Shown: positions 9,673-19,148 of the stretch, piece by piece | Position numbering within the stretch: the stretch's first letter is position 1 | Layout of the letters: every line of letters starts with the position of its first letter | Source: Prochlorococcus sp. AG-679-M10 | GTDB lineage: Bacteria > Cyanobacteriota > Cyanobacteriia > PCC-6307 > Cyanobiaceae | Direction: 5' to 3' | Assembly (NCBI GenBank): GCA_003210655.1 | Contig: QCUQ01000002.1 | Coordinates: 62,001 to 126,000 of the forward strand | DNA: 64,000 nt | Translations under genes and position numbers: made by a program | The notes under the pieces: generated by a model | The model's database searches: none | Told to the model about the DNA's origin: nothing | Seen by the model: the letters and a program-made list of their open reading frames with translations, nothing else

Positions 9673-11031
9673 ATGGCTAAATTCGACGCCCATCTAAAAT
9701 GTTCTTTTTGTGGTAAATCACAAGATCAAGTTAGAAAACTTATAGCTGGTCCGGGGGTTTACATTTGTGATGAATGCATAGACCTTTGTAATGAAATTCT
9801 TGATGAAGAATTAATTGATACTCAAGCAAAAATCAATAACTCGCCTCAAGTAAAGAAAAAATTACCAGCTAATGATTCTGATAAATCGATTCCTTTAGAA
9901 TTAACTTCTATCCCCAAACCACTTGAAATTAAAACTTTTCTTGACAACCAAGTTGTAGGTCAAGAATCTGCAAAAAAAATACTATCAGTTGCTGTTTATA
10001 ATCACTATAAAAGACTAGCTTGGGGATTAAAAGAAGAAAATAACTCTAATGATTTACAAGCAACTAAACTACAAAAATCAAACATCTTACTAATTGGCCC
10101 AACTGGAAGTGGTAAAACGTTGTTAGCACAAACTTTAGCTGAATTTCTTGATGTTCCTTTTGCAGTAGCTGATGCAACAAGTCTTACGGAAGCTGGATAT
10201 GTTGGCGAAGATGTTGAAAATATCCTCTTGAGACTTCTACAAAAGTCAGAAATGAATGTGGATTTAGCTCAAAAGGGGATCATATACATTGATGAAATAG
10301 ACAAGATCGCTAGAAAGAGTGAAAACCCATCAATTACAAGAGATGTATCTGGAGAAGGAGTTCAACAAGCATTATTAAAAATGCTTGAAGGAACAATTGC
10401 TAATGTTCCACCACAAGGAGGAAGAAAACACCCCAACCATGACTGTATTCAAATCGATACAAGCCAGATTTTATTTATATGTGGAGGTGCATTTATAGGT
10501 TTAGAGGATATTGTTCAAAAACGTTTAGGGAAAAATTCAATTGGATTTACTACCAACCCTGACGAAAACAAAATAAATGCAAAAAAAATAGTTGATTCCC
10601 GAGATGCTCTCAAGAATTTGGAACAAGATGATCTAGTCAAATATGGATTAATTCCAGAATTCATCGGAAGAATTCCTGTATGCGCTGTATTAGATCGTCT
10701 TACTAAAGAAACTCTTGAATCAATTCTGACAGAGCCAAGAGACGCACTGGTAAAGCAATTTAAAACTTTATTAAGTATGGATAACGTTGAATTAAATTTC
10801 GAACCAGAGTCTGTGGAAGCAATCGCTAATGAAGCTTTTAAAAGAAAAACGGGAGCTAGAGCTCTTAGATCAATAATTGAAGAATTAATGCTTGATTTAA
10901 TGTATACACTTCCATCACAAGAAGAAGTTAAAGAGTTCACCATTACGAAAAAAATGGTAGACAAACTGTTCTTGTCGAAAATTGTTAAACTTCCAGCAGG
11001 ATCTCAAAGAATTATTAAAGAATCTGCATAA
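9673..11031 (+). CDS. clpX: Clp protease ATP-binding subunit ClpX
   Basis: AAA+ unfoldase that feeds ssrA-tagged and other substrates to ClpP. The N-terminal zinc-binding domain has Cys10, Cys13, Cys32 and Cys35. The Walker A GPTGSGKT is at residues 142-149, Walker B is in [11 protein letters not shown], the pore loop GYVGEDVE is near residue 176, and the sensor-2 [11 protein letters not shown] is near the C-terminus. An IGF-type ClpP-docking loop is seen as IGFTTN. Length, 452 residues, is slightly above E. coli ClpX (424). Confidence 0.98.
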   Translation: MAKFDAHLKCSFCGKSQDQVRKLIAGPGVYICDECIDLCNEILDEELIDTQAKINNSPQVKKKLPANDSDKSIPLELTSIPKPLEIKTFLDNQVVGQESAKKILSVAVYNHYKRLAWGLKEENNSNDLQATKLQKSNILLIGPTGSGKTLLAQTLAEFLDVPFAVADATSLTEAGYVGEDVENILLRLLQKSEMNVDLAQKGIIYIDEIDKIARKSENPSITRDVSGEGVQQALLKMLEGTIANVPPQGGRKHPNHDCIQIDTSQILFICGGAFIGLEDIVQKRLGKNSIGFTTNPDENKINAKKIVDSRDALKNLEQDDLVKYGLIPEFIGRIPVCAVLDRLTKETLESILTEPRDALVKQFKTLLSMDNVELNFEPESVEAIANEAFKRKTGARALRSIIEELMLDLMYTLPSQEEVKEFTITKKMVDKLFLSKIVKLPAGSQRIIKESA

Positions 11032-11088
11032 AAATTAAGGTTATCGTTTTCCATAATTCAACTTTAATCATGTAATTAAAAATAATAA

Positions 11089-12828
11089 ATGCTTAATATA
11101 CATAAACCTTTTCATCAAAAATATAGGCCTCTTAACCTTGATGAACTGGTTGGTCAAGAATTTATTTCAATTACTCTTAAACAAGCATTAATATCTCAGA
11201 AAATTGCACCTGCTTATCTCTTTAATGGACCTAGAGGGACAGGGAAGACATCAAGTGCAAGAATATTTGCAAAATCATTAAATTGTCTATCATCTAAACA
11301 ACCTACACCAAATCCATGTGGAAAATGTGAATTATGTGTTCAAATTGCGGAAGGTAATGCCCTCGATATTATTGAAATTGATGCCGCATCTAATACTGGA
11401 GTTGAAAATATACGAGAAATAATTGATAGAGCAAGATTTGCTCCGACTCAAGCTAGATGGAAAGTATATGTTATCGATGAATGTCATATGCTTTCAACAG
11501 CTGCATCAAATGCTTTACTCAAAACTATTGAAGAACCTCCTGAAAGAGTTGTTTTTATTCTTGCAACAACAAATCCTGAAAGAGTCATAAATACCATTCA
11601 AAGTAGATGTCAGAAATTTGATTTTAAAAGAATCAGCTCAAACACTATTTCACAAAACCTTTCTGCAATAGCAAATAAAGAATCAATTAAATTTGAAGAT
11701 CAAGCTCTTAAATTAATTGCAAAAAGATCGAATGGTGGAATGCGCGATGCACAAAGTTTACTAGATCAATTAAGTCTTCTTCCTAATGGCGTAACTACTA
11801 AAAATGTTCAAAGCTTGCTTGGAGAAGTATCCGAAAATGATTTGACTGATTTAATCAATGCATTAATCAATAATGAGCCTGAGTCGTTATTAATTAGTTG
11901 TAATAACTTATATGATGCAGGAAATGAACCAAATGAGATATTAGTTGGATTATTAAATATTACTAGAGACCTTTTACTTAAAACTTTAAATAATAATTAT
12001 TCAGAAATGTACTATACATCTATTGAATTTCAAAATGAATTAAATAAATTTTCTTACAACATTAGTAAGAACAGAATTATTGAGTGGCATAAAAAGCTTA
12101 AGAATGTTGATTATCAAATAAAAACAAGCGACAATCCGAGATTATGGTTGGAAATACACCTAACAAGTCTTCTTGAAGAAAATATCAATCAAACAGTAAT
12201 TAATAAGAAAGAATTAATTAATAAACAAGTTATCTCAGAAGATAATAAAAACCAAAATGAATCTGGAGATTTCAATAAAAAAGAATTAATTAATAAACAA
12301 GTTATCTCAGAAGATAATAAAAACCAAAATGAATCAGGAGATTTCAAGAAGAAAGAATTAATTAATAATCAGGATATTAACCAAAATTCTAAAAATGATA
12401 ATCAAACTGATTATTTAAAAGAAAAATGGGAGCTAATTCTTTCTAAATTAGAATTGCCATCAACAAAAATGTTACTTTCTCAGCAAGCAGAACTTGCCAG
12501 TATTGATTCGAATGAAGTTTTAATAGCATTATCTCCCAACTGGGAAAATATGATCAAAAGTCGAAAAGTAATAATTGAGAATGCTATAAAAAAAGTATTT
12601 GGGGATAAAGTAAAACTTAACTTTTCTAGCAAAAAAATTAATATTACTAATACTGCAAAATCACAAGAGAAAGTAATTAAGAAATTAAATGAAAATGAGG
12701 AAAGGCAAAGCACTGATTTTCAAAATTCACCCCCCACAACTAATACACCTAGACCAGAATCCTATGATAATAGTTCCAAAAATTTAGCAAATTTTTTTAA
12801 CGGAGAAATTATTGATTTAGATGAATAA
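11089..12828 (+). CDS. dnaX: DNA polymerase III gamma/tau subunit (clamp loader)
   Basis: ATPase of the sliding-clamp loader. It begins with the typical QKYRPLNLDELVGQE segment, Walker A GPRGTGKT at residues 47-54, a zinc module with CGKCELC near residues 81-87, and IDECHMLS/SNALLKTIEEPP motifs. The conserved ATPase and lid domains end around residue 365. After that is a poorly conserved linker containing two nearly identical 24-residue units plus a diverged third, then a C-terminal domain of about 110 residues that would contact the polymerase. Length is 579 residues. It follows clpX by 57 bases and converges with a glycosyltransferase gene one base away. Confidence 0.96.
   Translation: MLNIHKPFHQKYRPLNLDELVGQEFISITLKQALISQKIAPAYLFNGPRGTGKTSSARIFAKSLNCLSSKQPTPNPCGKCELCVQIAEGNALDIIEIDAASNTGVENIREIIDRARFAPTQARWKVYVIDECHMLSTAASNALLKTIEEPPERVVFILATTNPERVINTIQSRCQKFDFKRISSNTISQNLSAIANKESIKFEDQALKLIAKRSNGGMRDAQSLLDQLSLLPNGVTTKNVQSLLGEVSENDLTDLINALINNEPESLLISCNNLYDAGNEPNEILVGLLNITRDLLLKTLNNNYSEMYYTSIEFQNELNKFSYNISKNRIIEWHKKLKNVDYQIKTSDNPRLWLEIHLTSLLEENINQTVINKKELINKQVISEDNKNQNESGDFNKKELINKQVISEDNKNQNESGDFKKKELINNQDINQNSKNDNQTDYLKEKWELILSKLELPSTKMLLSQQAELASIDSNEVLIALSPNWENMIKSRKVIIENAIKKVFGDKVKLNFSSKKINITNTAKSQEKVIKKLNENEERQSTDFQNSPPTTNTPRPESYDNSSKNLANFFNGEIIDLDE
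12205..12420 (+). repeat. 72-base in-frame tandem repeat in dnaX (two close copies, one diverged)
   Basis: Units start at 12205, 12277 and 12349. The first two differ at only a few bases (for example AAG/AAA at the start, TCT/TCA near the end, AAT/AAG last codon) and encode KKELINKQVISEDNKNQNES plus GDF(N/K). The third keeps KKELINNQ and then drifts. The period is a multiple of three, so the frame is preserved. It lies in the linker between the clamp-loader core and the C-terminal domain. Confidence 0.9.
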
Positions 12829-12829
12829 T

Positions 12830-14131
12830 TTAAACACCAGTATGTAGTGTTTTCTTCCAAAGAATCTTTTTAGGAAAAATAGACATTTTTATTGTTACCC
12901 ATGGTATGACTAAAAACCAATGAGATAGATATACAAGAGAAACTAACATCATCATCAAATTGAGATTTTGTAAAACTGGACCTTCACTCTTGCATGAAGA
13001 GCCATACCAAACTGCAATTCCCGACAAAGTAAATGCTGTTATGGAGATTGGCCAATAACTGGGTAATTCCGCTAAAGCAATACTTAAAATCAAATCAATC
13101 AAAGAAATAATAGGCAAGGCATATTGCAAGATAAAGAAAAAGGTTAAATCAAACTTTTGAATAAGTTCAATTTTTTTTGAAAATAATTGGTCGCCATAAT
13201 CAAAAAATCTTTGCAAACCTCCTTCAGCCCATCTTTGTCTCTGTAAAAATAGAGCAGATATAGTTTCAACTGCTTCTTCCATAACAGGAGGATCCCATAA
13301 AATCCCAATTTTTGCTTTAGAAAGTAAAAGCCTAAGACTTAAATCCAAGTCATCCGTAACTGTATCTTCATTAAACGAACCACATTTAAGTAGAACTTCT
13401 TTATTAATCAATTGGCCATTACCTCTCAATTCAGATACTCCCGCCACAGATAATCTCCCATATTGAAAAATTGCATCCATTGCCATTTCCATAGACTGAC
13501 AAGTGGTTAAAAAATTCTTGCTTACATTTATGACAGATTTTCTTAATTGCACTGCTGACCAAGATCCCTCATAGACGAAACGAAATAGTCTTGGTAGAGT
13601 ATCATTTTTTAATTGAGCATCAGCATCTAATATTAATAGCCATTCTCCGTATGTAAACTTTAAAGCATAATTTAATGCTCCTGATTTACCACCTCCAGCA
13701 TTTGCAGATCTAGTAATAATTTTTAATTTATCAAACTCTTTAGATAACCTTTCCAAAATTAAAGGAGTCTTATCAGAACTACCATCATCAATGATATAAA
13801 TATTTAATTTATTAGTTGGATAATCTAAGTTAAATAATCTTTCAACTAATCTTTCAATAACATTTTCTTCATCTCTAGCAGCAACTAAAATATCGAGAGG
13901 AGGTAAATTATCTTCACTAATTATCTTTTCATTATTTTGTGAAAAAACACTTCTTTTTATGTTTTTTGAAATTACATTTAATCCATAGCAAGCAACAAAA
14001 AAAGAAATCGTTATTGTAAAAAATAGAAAATGTTTGAATTGAAAGATATGAGGAATAATACTTACTAATAAGCAAACAGCAAAAAATAAAAATGATTTTA
14101 ATCTTCGATTTTTATAAAAACCGTTACTCAT
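12830..14131 (-). CDS. Membrane-bound family 2 glycosyltransferase
   Basis: Probable processive glycosyltransferase at the cytoplasmic membrane; sugar donor and product unknown. Two N-terminal hydrophobic segments (about residues 12-32 and 34-54) precede a GT-A domain with DDGSSD at 115-120, DADA at 169-172, GNGQLINKEVL, the TDDLDLSLRL acid motif and QRQRW. These match the D, DxD, (T/E)D and QxxRW pattern of polymerising GT2 enzymes. Several transmembrane helices follow from about residue 330. Length is 433 residues. It lies 28 bases downstream of the SpoIID-like gene on the same strand, so both may act on the cell envelope or a surface polysaccharide. Confidence 0.88.
   Translation of the reverse strand: MSNGFYKNRRLKSFLFFAVCLLVSIIPHIFQFKHFLFFTITISFFVACYGLNVISKNIKRSVFSQNNEKIISEDNLPPLDILVAARDEENVIERLVERLFNLDYPTNKLNIYIIDDGSSDKTPLILERLSKEFDKLKIITRSANAGGGKSGALNYALKFTYGEWLLILDADAQLKNDTLPRLFRFVYEGSWSAVQLRKSVINVSKNFLTTCQSMEMAMDAIFQYGRLSVAGVSELRGNGQLINKEVLLKCGSFNEDTVTDDLDLSLRLLLSKAKIGILWDPPVMEEAVETISALFLQRQRWAEGGLQRFFDYGDQLFSKKIELIQKFDLTFFFILQYALPIISLIDLILSIALAELPSYWPISITAFTLSGIAVWYGSSCKSEGPVLQNLNLMMMLVSLVYLSHWFLVIPWVTIKMSIFPKKILWKKTLHTGV
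12832..12852. terminator. Possible bidirectional terminator between dnaX and the glycosyltransferase gene
   Basis: AAACAC and GTGTTT form a 6-base stem around a 9-base loop, followed on the plus strand by TCTT. On the minus strand it overlaps the end of the glycosyltransferase gene. The two genes converge here with one base between them. The stem is modest, so this is tentative. Confidence 0.35.
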
Positions 14132-14159
14132 AAATGCTAACTTATAATTTTTATTTTAA

Positions 14160-15698
14160 TTATTGAGACAATATCTCAATTTTTTTAATTTTTGTTCCTT
14201 TATAGTAATGATTCAATATTTGTTCATAAGTAAAGTCTAATTTAGCCATTTCTATCGCACCTGATTGAGATAAACCTACACCATGACCGAAGCCACCTCC
14301 TTTAAAAAGCCAAAGATTATCATTTAATTTATTAATAGTAAATAAATTACTCGGCAAAAAACTAAATATTCGACGGATATCATCTTTTACGAGAACTATT
14401 GGTTTCTTTAAATTGTTTAGCTTGATTTCTAATTTTATTACTCTTCCACTGAAACCTCTATCAATAATATTTAGATCAACCAAATCTGATTTCTTTTCAA
14501 TTAATTGATTATTTAATAGATTATTTTGGATCGTCTCATTAGAGAGTATTTTCTCCCATCGAAAAAGAGAATGCTTTCTACCATAAACTTTTTCATCTTC
14601 AAACTCGAGAAATTTATTCAATTCATCCCCACTTTTAATTGGAAGTCTAAAAGCTTTTTTTAAAGAATTTGAACCATCAATCATTGAATTAAGATAAGGA
14701 TAATCTTTTATTTGCCAAGATTCACTTGCACTAGCTGATATGCCTCCATTAGAACCATGATAAAAGGAATTAATTGGTTTATTTTTATAAGTGATTATTA
14801 AATTTGAAGTATCTTCTATCGCTTTATGTACATTTTTATATTCAATCAAAGGAGGTTTATAAACTTGGCATTGAGTAGTTATACACAAATGATATTGATC
14901 TATTTTAAATCTATCGGAATTATGAAGTGCCCAAGTTCTCGCAATTACTGCTTGTGCTTTCAATGCTTCTAAAGGTGAATTAGAGCCGATTTCATGTGGC
15001 AGAACACCTTTTAAGTAATCATCAAATTTGATTTTCTGGATCAACGTCCAAGTTCCATATGAATCTTTAGCTAAATAAAACTTTTTACCAAAATTAATAT
15101 CATTAATTCTTATCTCTTGAGACGAAGATATATATATCGGGCCTTTGAGTTCATGTTGCGAATATTTAGTAACAAGGAAAGGGATAATTTTTGACTTGTA
15201 GGATTTTTTAAACAGTCTATAGTTTAGTTTTTTGTCAGGAAGGTTTTTGCCAACTGGAATCCAAACTTCCCAATTGTTTGGAAAGGCAACTAGAGCTTGA
15301 TAACCTTTTTCTTTTAATTTTTCAGCTTGCTTTTGTGCCGATTCATAGCTTGCAAATGGACCAAATACTAGTCTTTCAACAGTGAAAGGGGTTATCAAGT
15401 TTTTTTTCTTCAAAACAATATTTATTTTTTTGGATTTGTGTTTTACACCATTAGTAGAATGGAGTTTTAAAAAATCATTTTTTGTAGTAAAAGTAATATT
15501 ATTTTTTTCTAGAAATTTATCGCTCCTAGCTCCTAAGTATTGTTTTAATCCAATTAAAAAATTACCTTTTTTTAATTCTTGAGTAAGATTTATTTTTGAA
15601 GATTCATCTGCAAAGCCACTTAAAGTCAGTATTGGCGAAATTGAATAAAATAACCAACATCCATAAATCAAAAACTTTAAGTTCAATTTGCGCAGCAT
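14160..15698 (-). CDS. SpoIID/LytB domain protein with SPOR-like region
   Basis: Extracytoplasmic protein of the SpoIID/LytB family; in sporulators SpoIID is a lytic transglycosylase, while in cyanobacteria the role is unproven but peptidoglycan-related activity is likely. A hydrophobic N-terminal stretch (about residues 8-27, ending near SGFADES) looks like a signal peptide. A SPOR-like segment, LVFGPFASYESAQKQAEKL, is near residue 110. The SpoIID domain contains GVLPHEIGSNSPLEALKAQA, VIARTWAL and the C-terminal GGGFGHGVGLSQSGA. Length is 512 residues. It is upstream of, and probably cotranscribed with, a membrane glycosyltransferase, and divergent from rpmI. Confidence 0.88.
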   Translation of the reverse strand: MLRKLNLKFLIYGCWLFYSISPILTLSGFADESSKINLTQELKKGNFLIGLKQYLGARSDKFLEKNNITFTTKNDFLKLHSTNGVKHKSKKINIVLKKKNLITPFTVERLVFGPFASYESAQKQAEKLKEKGYQALVAFPNNWEVWIPVGKNLPDKKLNYRLFKKSYKSKIIPFLVTKYSQHELKGPIYISSSQEIRINDINFGKKFYLAKDSYGTWTLIQKIKFDDYLKGVLPHEIGSNSPLEALKAQAVIARTWALHNSDRFKIDQYHLCITTQCQVYKPPLIEYKNVHKAIEDTSNLIITYKNKPINSFYHGSNGGISASASESWQIKDYPYLNSMIDGSNSLKKAFRLPIKSGDELNKFLEFEDEKVYGRKHSLFRWEKILSNETIQNNLLNNQLIEKKSDLVDLNIIDRGFSGRVIKLEIKLNNLKKPIVLVKDDIRRIFSFLPSNLFTINKLNDNLWLFKGGGFGHGVGLSQSGAIEMAKLDFTYEQILNHYYKGTKIKKIEILSQ

Positions 15699-15789
15699 AA
15701 GTTCGACATTACCTTTTCAATTCAAAACTTTAATTTGCACCAATGCATATAAAGGTTTAGATTATCTAGGTTAAACATTATCAAAGGAA

Positions 15790-15987
15790 ATGTCTAAACT
15801 TAAAACTCGTAAATCAGCAGCTAAAAGATTTAAAGCTACTGCTACGGGTAAATTTACTAGAAGAAGAGCTTTCCACAATCATTTATTAGATCACAAAAGC
15901 TCAAAATTGAAGAGACATCTTAAAACAAAAGCTATTGTTGATGAAAGAGATGCTGATAATGTAAAATTAATGATTCCCTACGCTTAA
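15790..15987 (+). CDS. rpmI: 50S ribosomal protein L35
   Basis: Small basic large-subunit protein, 65 residues, the normal length. [20 protein letters not shown] and the later [18 protein letters not shown] segment are characteristic. It is 30 bases upstream of rplT, the conserved rpmI-rplT pair. The usual infC gene does not precede it here; the upstream neighbour is divergent. Confidence 0.98.
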   Translation: MSKLKTRKSAAKRFKATATGKFTRRRAFHNHLLDHKSSKLKRHLKTKAIVDERDADNVKLMIPYA

Positions 15988-16017
15988 GAGCATCAAAATT
16001 ACTTTTAAAATAAATTT

Positions 16018-16365
16018 ATGGCACGCGTTAAAAGAGGCAACATAGCCAGAAAAAGAAGAAACAAAATCTTAAACCTCGCTAAAGGTTTTAGAGGAGGAAA
16101 CAAAAATCTTTTTAGAACAGCAAATCAAAGAGTAATGAAAGCTCTCTGCAACGCTTATAGAGATAGAAGGAGAAGAAAAAGAGATTTCAGAAAACTTTGG
16201 ATATCAAGAATAAATGCCTCGGCAAGAATTAATGGCACAAATTACAGCAGATTAATTAATGGGATGAAGCGCTCTGACATAATTATCAATAGAAAAATGC
16301 TTGCACAATTAGCTTTAAGCGATCCACAATGTTTTGAAAAAATAGTTTCTACAGTAAGCAATTAA
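16018..16365 (+). CDS. rplT: 50S ribosomal protein L20
   Basis: Early-assembling large-subunit protein that binds 23S rRNA, 115 residues, normal length. The start [18 protein letters not shown] and the segment [16 protein letters not shown] are diagnostic. In other bacteria L20 represses its own operon through an mRNA structure; I did not see an obvious long leader here. It follows rpmI directly and precedes a TPR gene by 38 bases. Confidence 0.98.
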   Translation: MARVKRGNIARKRRNKILNLAKGFRGGNKNLFRTANQRVMKALCNAYRDRRRRKRDFRKLWISRINASARINGTNYSRLINGMKRSDIIINRKMLAQLALSDPQCFEKIVSTVSN

Positions 16366-16403
16366 ATTAAAAAAATAAAATTGTTCAAAATATTTTATAA
16401 GTA

Positions 16404-16961
16404 ATGGAAATATCTTCCTTCCAATCCTATTTGTTCATCCTTTTTATAGTACTTATAATTATCTCTATTTTTGTATTTCGACAATTTCTTAGGACAAGAA
16501 AGGAAGAATTAAATTTAGTAAAATTTGAGCAAAAAGGCCTTAATTCACTAACAAAAGCTTCTGAATTATATGAATTTGGCTCTATACAAATTAAAAAAAG
16601 GTTATATACAGAGGCCTCTAAGACTTTTCTGAAAGCTGTTGAATCTTATGATAATGAACCTGACGAAGCAAAAGCTATTATTGAAAATGCTCTCGGTTTT
16701 TCTTATGCAGCACAAAATGAGTTTAAAAAAGCAATCAAGCACTATAACTCAGCTATAAAATCACTCCCTGGATATACAGTCGCTTTAAATAATCTGGCAT
16801 CCGCGCAACAACGACTGATGGAATATGATTTGGCATACGCAACTTATAAGAAAGTTTTAATAATAGATCCCAACAACAAAACAGCAATTAAAAAGAGTAA
16901 AGAACTTGAAAAAAGAAATAATTACACCCCTTTCAAAGGAATAAAAGATAAAGGATTTTAA
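16404..16961 (+). CDS. Membrane-anchored TPR-repeat protein
   Basis: A 185-residue protein of unknown function. An N-terminal transmembrane segment (about residues 7-27, [15 protein letters not shown]) is followed by roughly three tetratricopeptide repeats: [22 protein letters not shown]..., [33 protein letters not shown] are typical. TPRs mediate protein contacts, so it is probably a scaffold facing the cytoplasm or lumen. It is translationally close to thiG (one base between stop and start), suggesting an rpmI-rplT-TPR-thiG transcription unit. Confidence 0.85.
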   Translation: MEISSFQSYLFILFIVLIIISIFVFRQFLRTRKEELNLVKFEQKGLNSLTKASELYEFGSIQIKKRLYTEASKTFLKAVESYDNEPDEAKAIIENALGFSYAAQNEFKKAIKHYNSAIKSLPGYTVALNNLASAQQRLMEYDLAYATYKKVLIIDPNNKTAIKKSKELEKRNNYTPFKGIKDKGF

Positions 16962-16962
16962 A

Positions 16963-17760
16963 ATGAAAGAAGATTCATGTTTACAAATTGGAGGTAAAAG
17001 CTTCTCAAGTAGGTTGATGGTTGGTACAGGAAAATATACGTCTTCAAAAGTAATGATAGATAGTTTAGCTAATACTGAATCTGAAATAGTCACTGTCGCA
17101 GTGAGAAGAATTCAAAATAATCAAAATGGAGACAATTTACTGGAAAAAATTGACTGGAAAAAATTCTGGATGCTTCCTAATACTGCCGGTTGCACCAATT
17201 CAGACGAAGCAATAAGAATAGCAATTTTAGGGAGAGAACTTGCCAAATTATCAGGGCAAGAAGAAAATAATTTCGTCAAATTAGAAGTTATTCCTGACAA
17301 AAAATATTTATTGCCTGATCCAATTGAAACCCTTAAAGCAGCTGAAATATTGATAAATAAAGATTTTATTGTTCTTCCATATATAAATGCTGATCCAATA
17401 TTAGCTAAAAAGTTAGAAGAGATAGGTTGTTCAACTGTGATGCCATTAGGATCACCTATTGGCTCTGGTCAAGGCCTTTTAAATTTATCGAATATATCCA
17501 TAATTATTGAAAATTCTAATATTCCAGTAATAATTGATGCTGGCATAGGTGTACCTAGTGAAGCTTCTCAGGCTATGGAACTTGGGGCCGATGGAGTTTT
17601 AATCAATAGTGCTATCGCATTAGCTAAAAACCCGTTAAAAATGGCTAAAGCGATGAATTATGGTGTAAAAGCAGGAAGAGACGCTTTTTTAGCTGGAAGA
17701 ATTGAAAAGCAGAATTTAGCAAACGCTAGTTCACCTGAAAAAAACATCTCAATAAAGTAA
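16963..17760 (+). CDS. thiG: Thiazole synthase
   Basis: Forms the thiazole phosphate ring of thiamine from deoxyxylulose phosphate, a ThiS-thiocarboxylate and dehydroglycine. Family features are [14 protein letters not shown] near residue 16, the imine-forming Lys in FVKLEVIPD near residue 106, [32 protein letters not shown] and [21 protein letters not shown]. Length, 265 residues, is normal. It begins one base after the TPR gene and is followed by a strong stem-loop. Confidence 0.97.
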   Translation: MKEDSCLQIGGKSFSSRLMVGTGKYTSSKVMIDSLANTESEIVTVAVRRIQNNQNGDNLLEKIDWKKFWMLPNTAGCTNSDEAIRIAILGRELAKLSGQEENNFVKLEVIPDKKYLLPDPIETLKAAEILINKDFIVLPYINADPILAKKLEEIGCSTVMPLGSPIGSGQGLLNLSNISIIIENSNIPVIIDAGIGVPSEASQAMELGADGVLINSAIALAKNPLKMAKAMNYGVKAGRDAFLAGRIEKQNLANASSPEKNISIK

Positions 17761-17825
17761 TTTGATTCTTTAAAAATAATTTTAATATTAAAAAAATTGC
17801 AATAATAACCAATTTATTTATTAAA

Positions 17826-17860
17826 GAAAAAAGATTTGAAACTTTTTACAATCTTTTTTC
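17826..17860. terminator. 11-base-pair stem-loop after thiG, probable terminator
   Basis: GAAAAAAGATT (17826-17836) pairs perfectly with AATCTTTTTTC (17850-17860) across a 13-base loop. The descending arm supplies a run of six T on the plus strand, 66 bases after the thiG stop and 67 bases before sqdB. Because the T run is inside the stem, termination strength is uncertain. Confidence 0.5.
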
Positions 17861-17926
17861 GCATTTTGGAAGCACTCTGTAGTAATTTAATAAATATAAA
17901 ATGACATTTTAATTCTGGAGTTTTGA

Positions 17927-19120
17927 GTGAAAGTAATTGTTCTTGGCGGAGATGGTTTTTGCGGTTGGCCTTGTGCGGTGAATTTAGCAGAACAAAATCA
18001 TGAAGTAATTATAGTTGACAACCTAAGTCGCAGAAAAATAGATATTGATCTTGAAGTGGAATCGTTAACCCCAATTTCTTCAATAAATGAAAGACTTTCT
18101 GCATGGGAAGAGACCGGTGGAAAACCAATAAAATTTATCAATATTGATCTTTCGAAACAATATCAAAAATTACTAAATTTACTTATTGAGGAAAAACCTG
18201 ATTCGATTGTACATTTTGCTGAACAAAGGGCTGCACCTTACTCAATGAAATCAAGTTATACCAAAAGATATACAGTTGATAATAATGTGAATGGTACTCA
18301 TAATTTACTTGCTGCAATTGTAGAAAGTAATTTAGATATTCATATTGTTCATTTAGGAACCATGGGAGTATATGGATATGGATCACATCGAGGCGCAACA
18401 ATTCCTGAAGGTTATTTAAAAGTTGAAGTACCTCAACCAGATGGAAGTCGTTTTGAAGAAGAAATTCTTCATCCCGCTAGTCCTGGCAGCGTTTATCATA
18501 TGACGAAGACATTAGATCAATTATTATTTCTTTATTACAACAAAAACGACTTGATTAGAATCACAGATTTACATCAAGGGATTGTTTGGGGCACAAATAC
18601 AGAAACAACATTAAAAGATCCAAGATTGACAAATAGATTCGATTACGACGGCGATTACGGTACAGTTCTAAATAGATTTCTCATGCAAGCAGCGATCGGA
18701 TATCCCCTTACTGTTCATGGGACAGGAGGACAGACAAGAGCTTTTATACATATTAAAGATTCAGTAAAATGCGTCCAACTAGCTCTAGAAAATCCTCCGC
18801 AATCTGGTGAAAGAGTAAAAATTTTTAATCAAATGACAGAAAGTCACCAAGTTGGAGAATTGGCTAAAAAAGTTGCTTCTCTTACTGGAGCCGAAATCAA
18901 TTATTTACCAAATCCTCGAAATGAAGCTGTCGAAAATGATTTAATAGTTGATAATAAATGTTTCATAGAATTGGGGCTAAATCCCACCACTCTTGATAAT
19001 GGTTTATTAGAAGAAGTTGTTGAAGTAGCTAAAAAATACTCTATGAGATGTGATAAAAAAAGAATTCCATGTATTTCAACTTGGACGAAAAAACAGGCTA
19101 AAGCAATAAAAACTAATTAA
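17927..19120 (+). CDS. sqdB: UDP-sulfoquinovose synthase
   Basis: Converts UDP-glucose and sulfite to UDP-sulfoquinovose, the head-group donor of the thylakoid sulfolipid SQDG. It is an extended short-chain dehydrogenase: the NAD loop GGDGFCGWPCA is at residues 7-17, with the SDR catalytic Tyr-x-x-x-Lys as YHMTK near residue 190 and the conserved HLGTMGVYGYG just before it. Length, 397 residues, fits. Translation starts at GTG, with no ATG before the nucleotide-binding strand. sqdX follows after 28 bases, so the pair forms a sulfolipid operon. In phosphorus-poor waters sulfolipid replaces phospholipid. Confidence 0.97.
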   Translation: MKVIVLGGDGFCGWPCAVNLAEQNHEVIIVDNLSRRKIDIDLEVESLTPISSINERLSAWEETGGKPIKFINIDLSKQYQKLLNLLIEEKPDSIVHFAEQRAAPYSMKSSYTKRYTVDNNVNGTHNLLAAIVESNLDIHIVHLGTMGVYGYGSHRGATIPEGYLKVEVPQPDGSRFEEEILHPASPGSVYHMTKTLDQLLFLYYNKNDLIRITDLHQGIVWGTNTETTLKDPRLTNRFDYDGDYGTVLNRFLMQAAIGYPLTVHGTGGQTRAFIHIKDSVKCVQLALENPPQSGERVKIFNQMTESHQVGELAKKVASLTGAEINYLPNPRNEAVENDLIVDNKCFIELGLNPTTLDNGLLEEVVEVAKKYSMRCDKKRIPCISTWTKKQAKAIKTN

Positions 19121-19148
19121 AAATAGTTTTAATATCTAACTTAAAAAA

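Noticed and set aside
10515-10964. 149-codon frame antisense to clpX
   Set aside because: It lies wholly inside clpX on the other strand and has no recognisable protein features.
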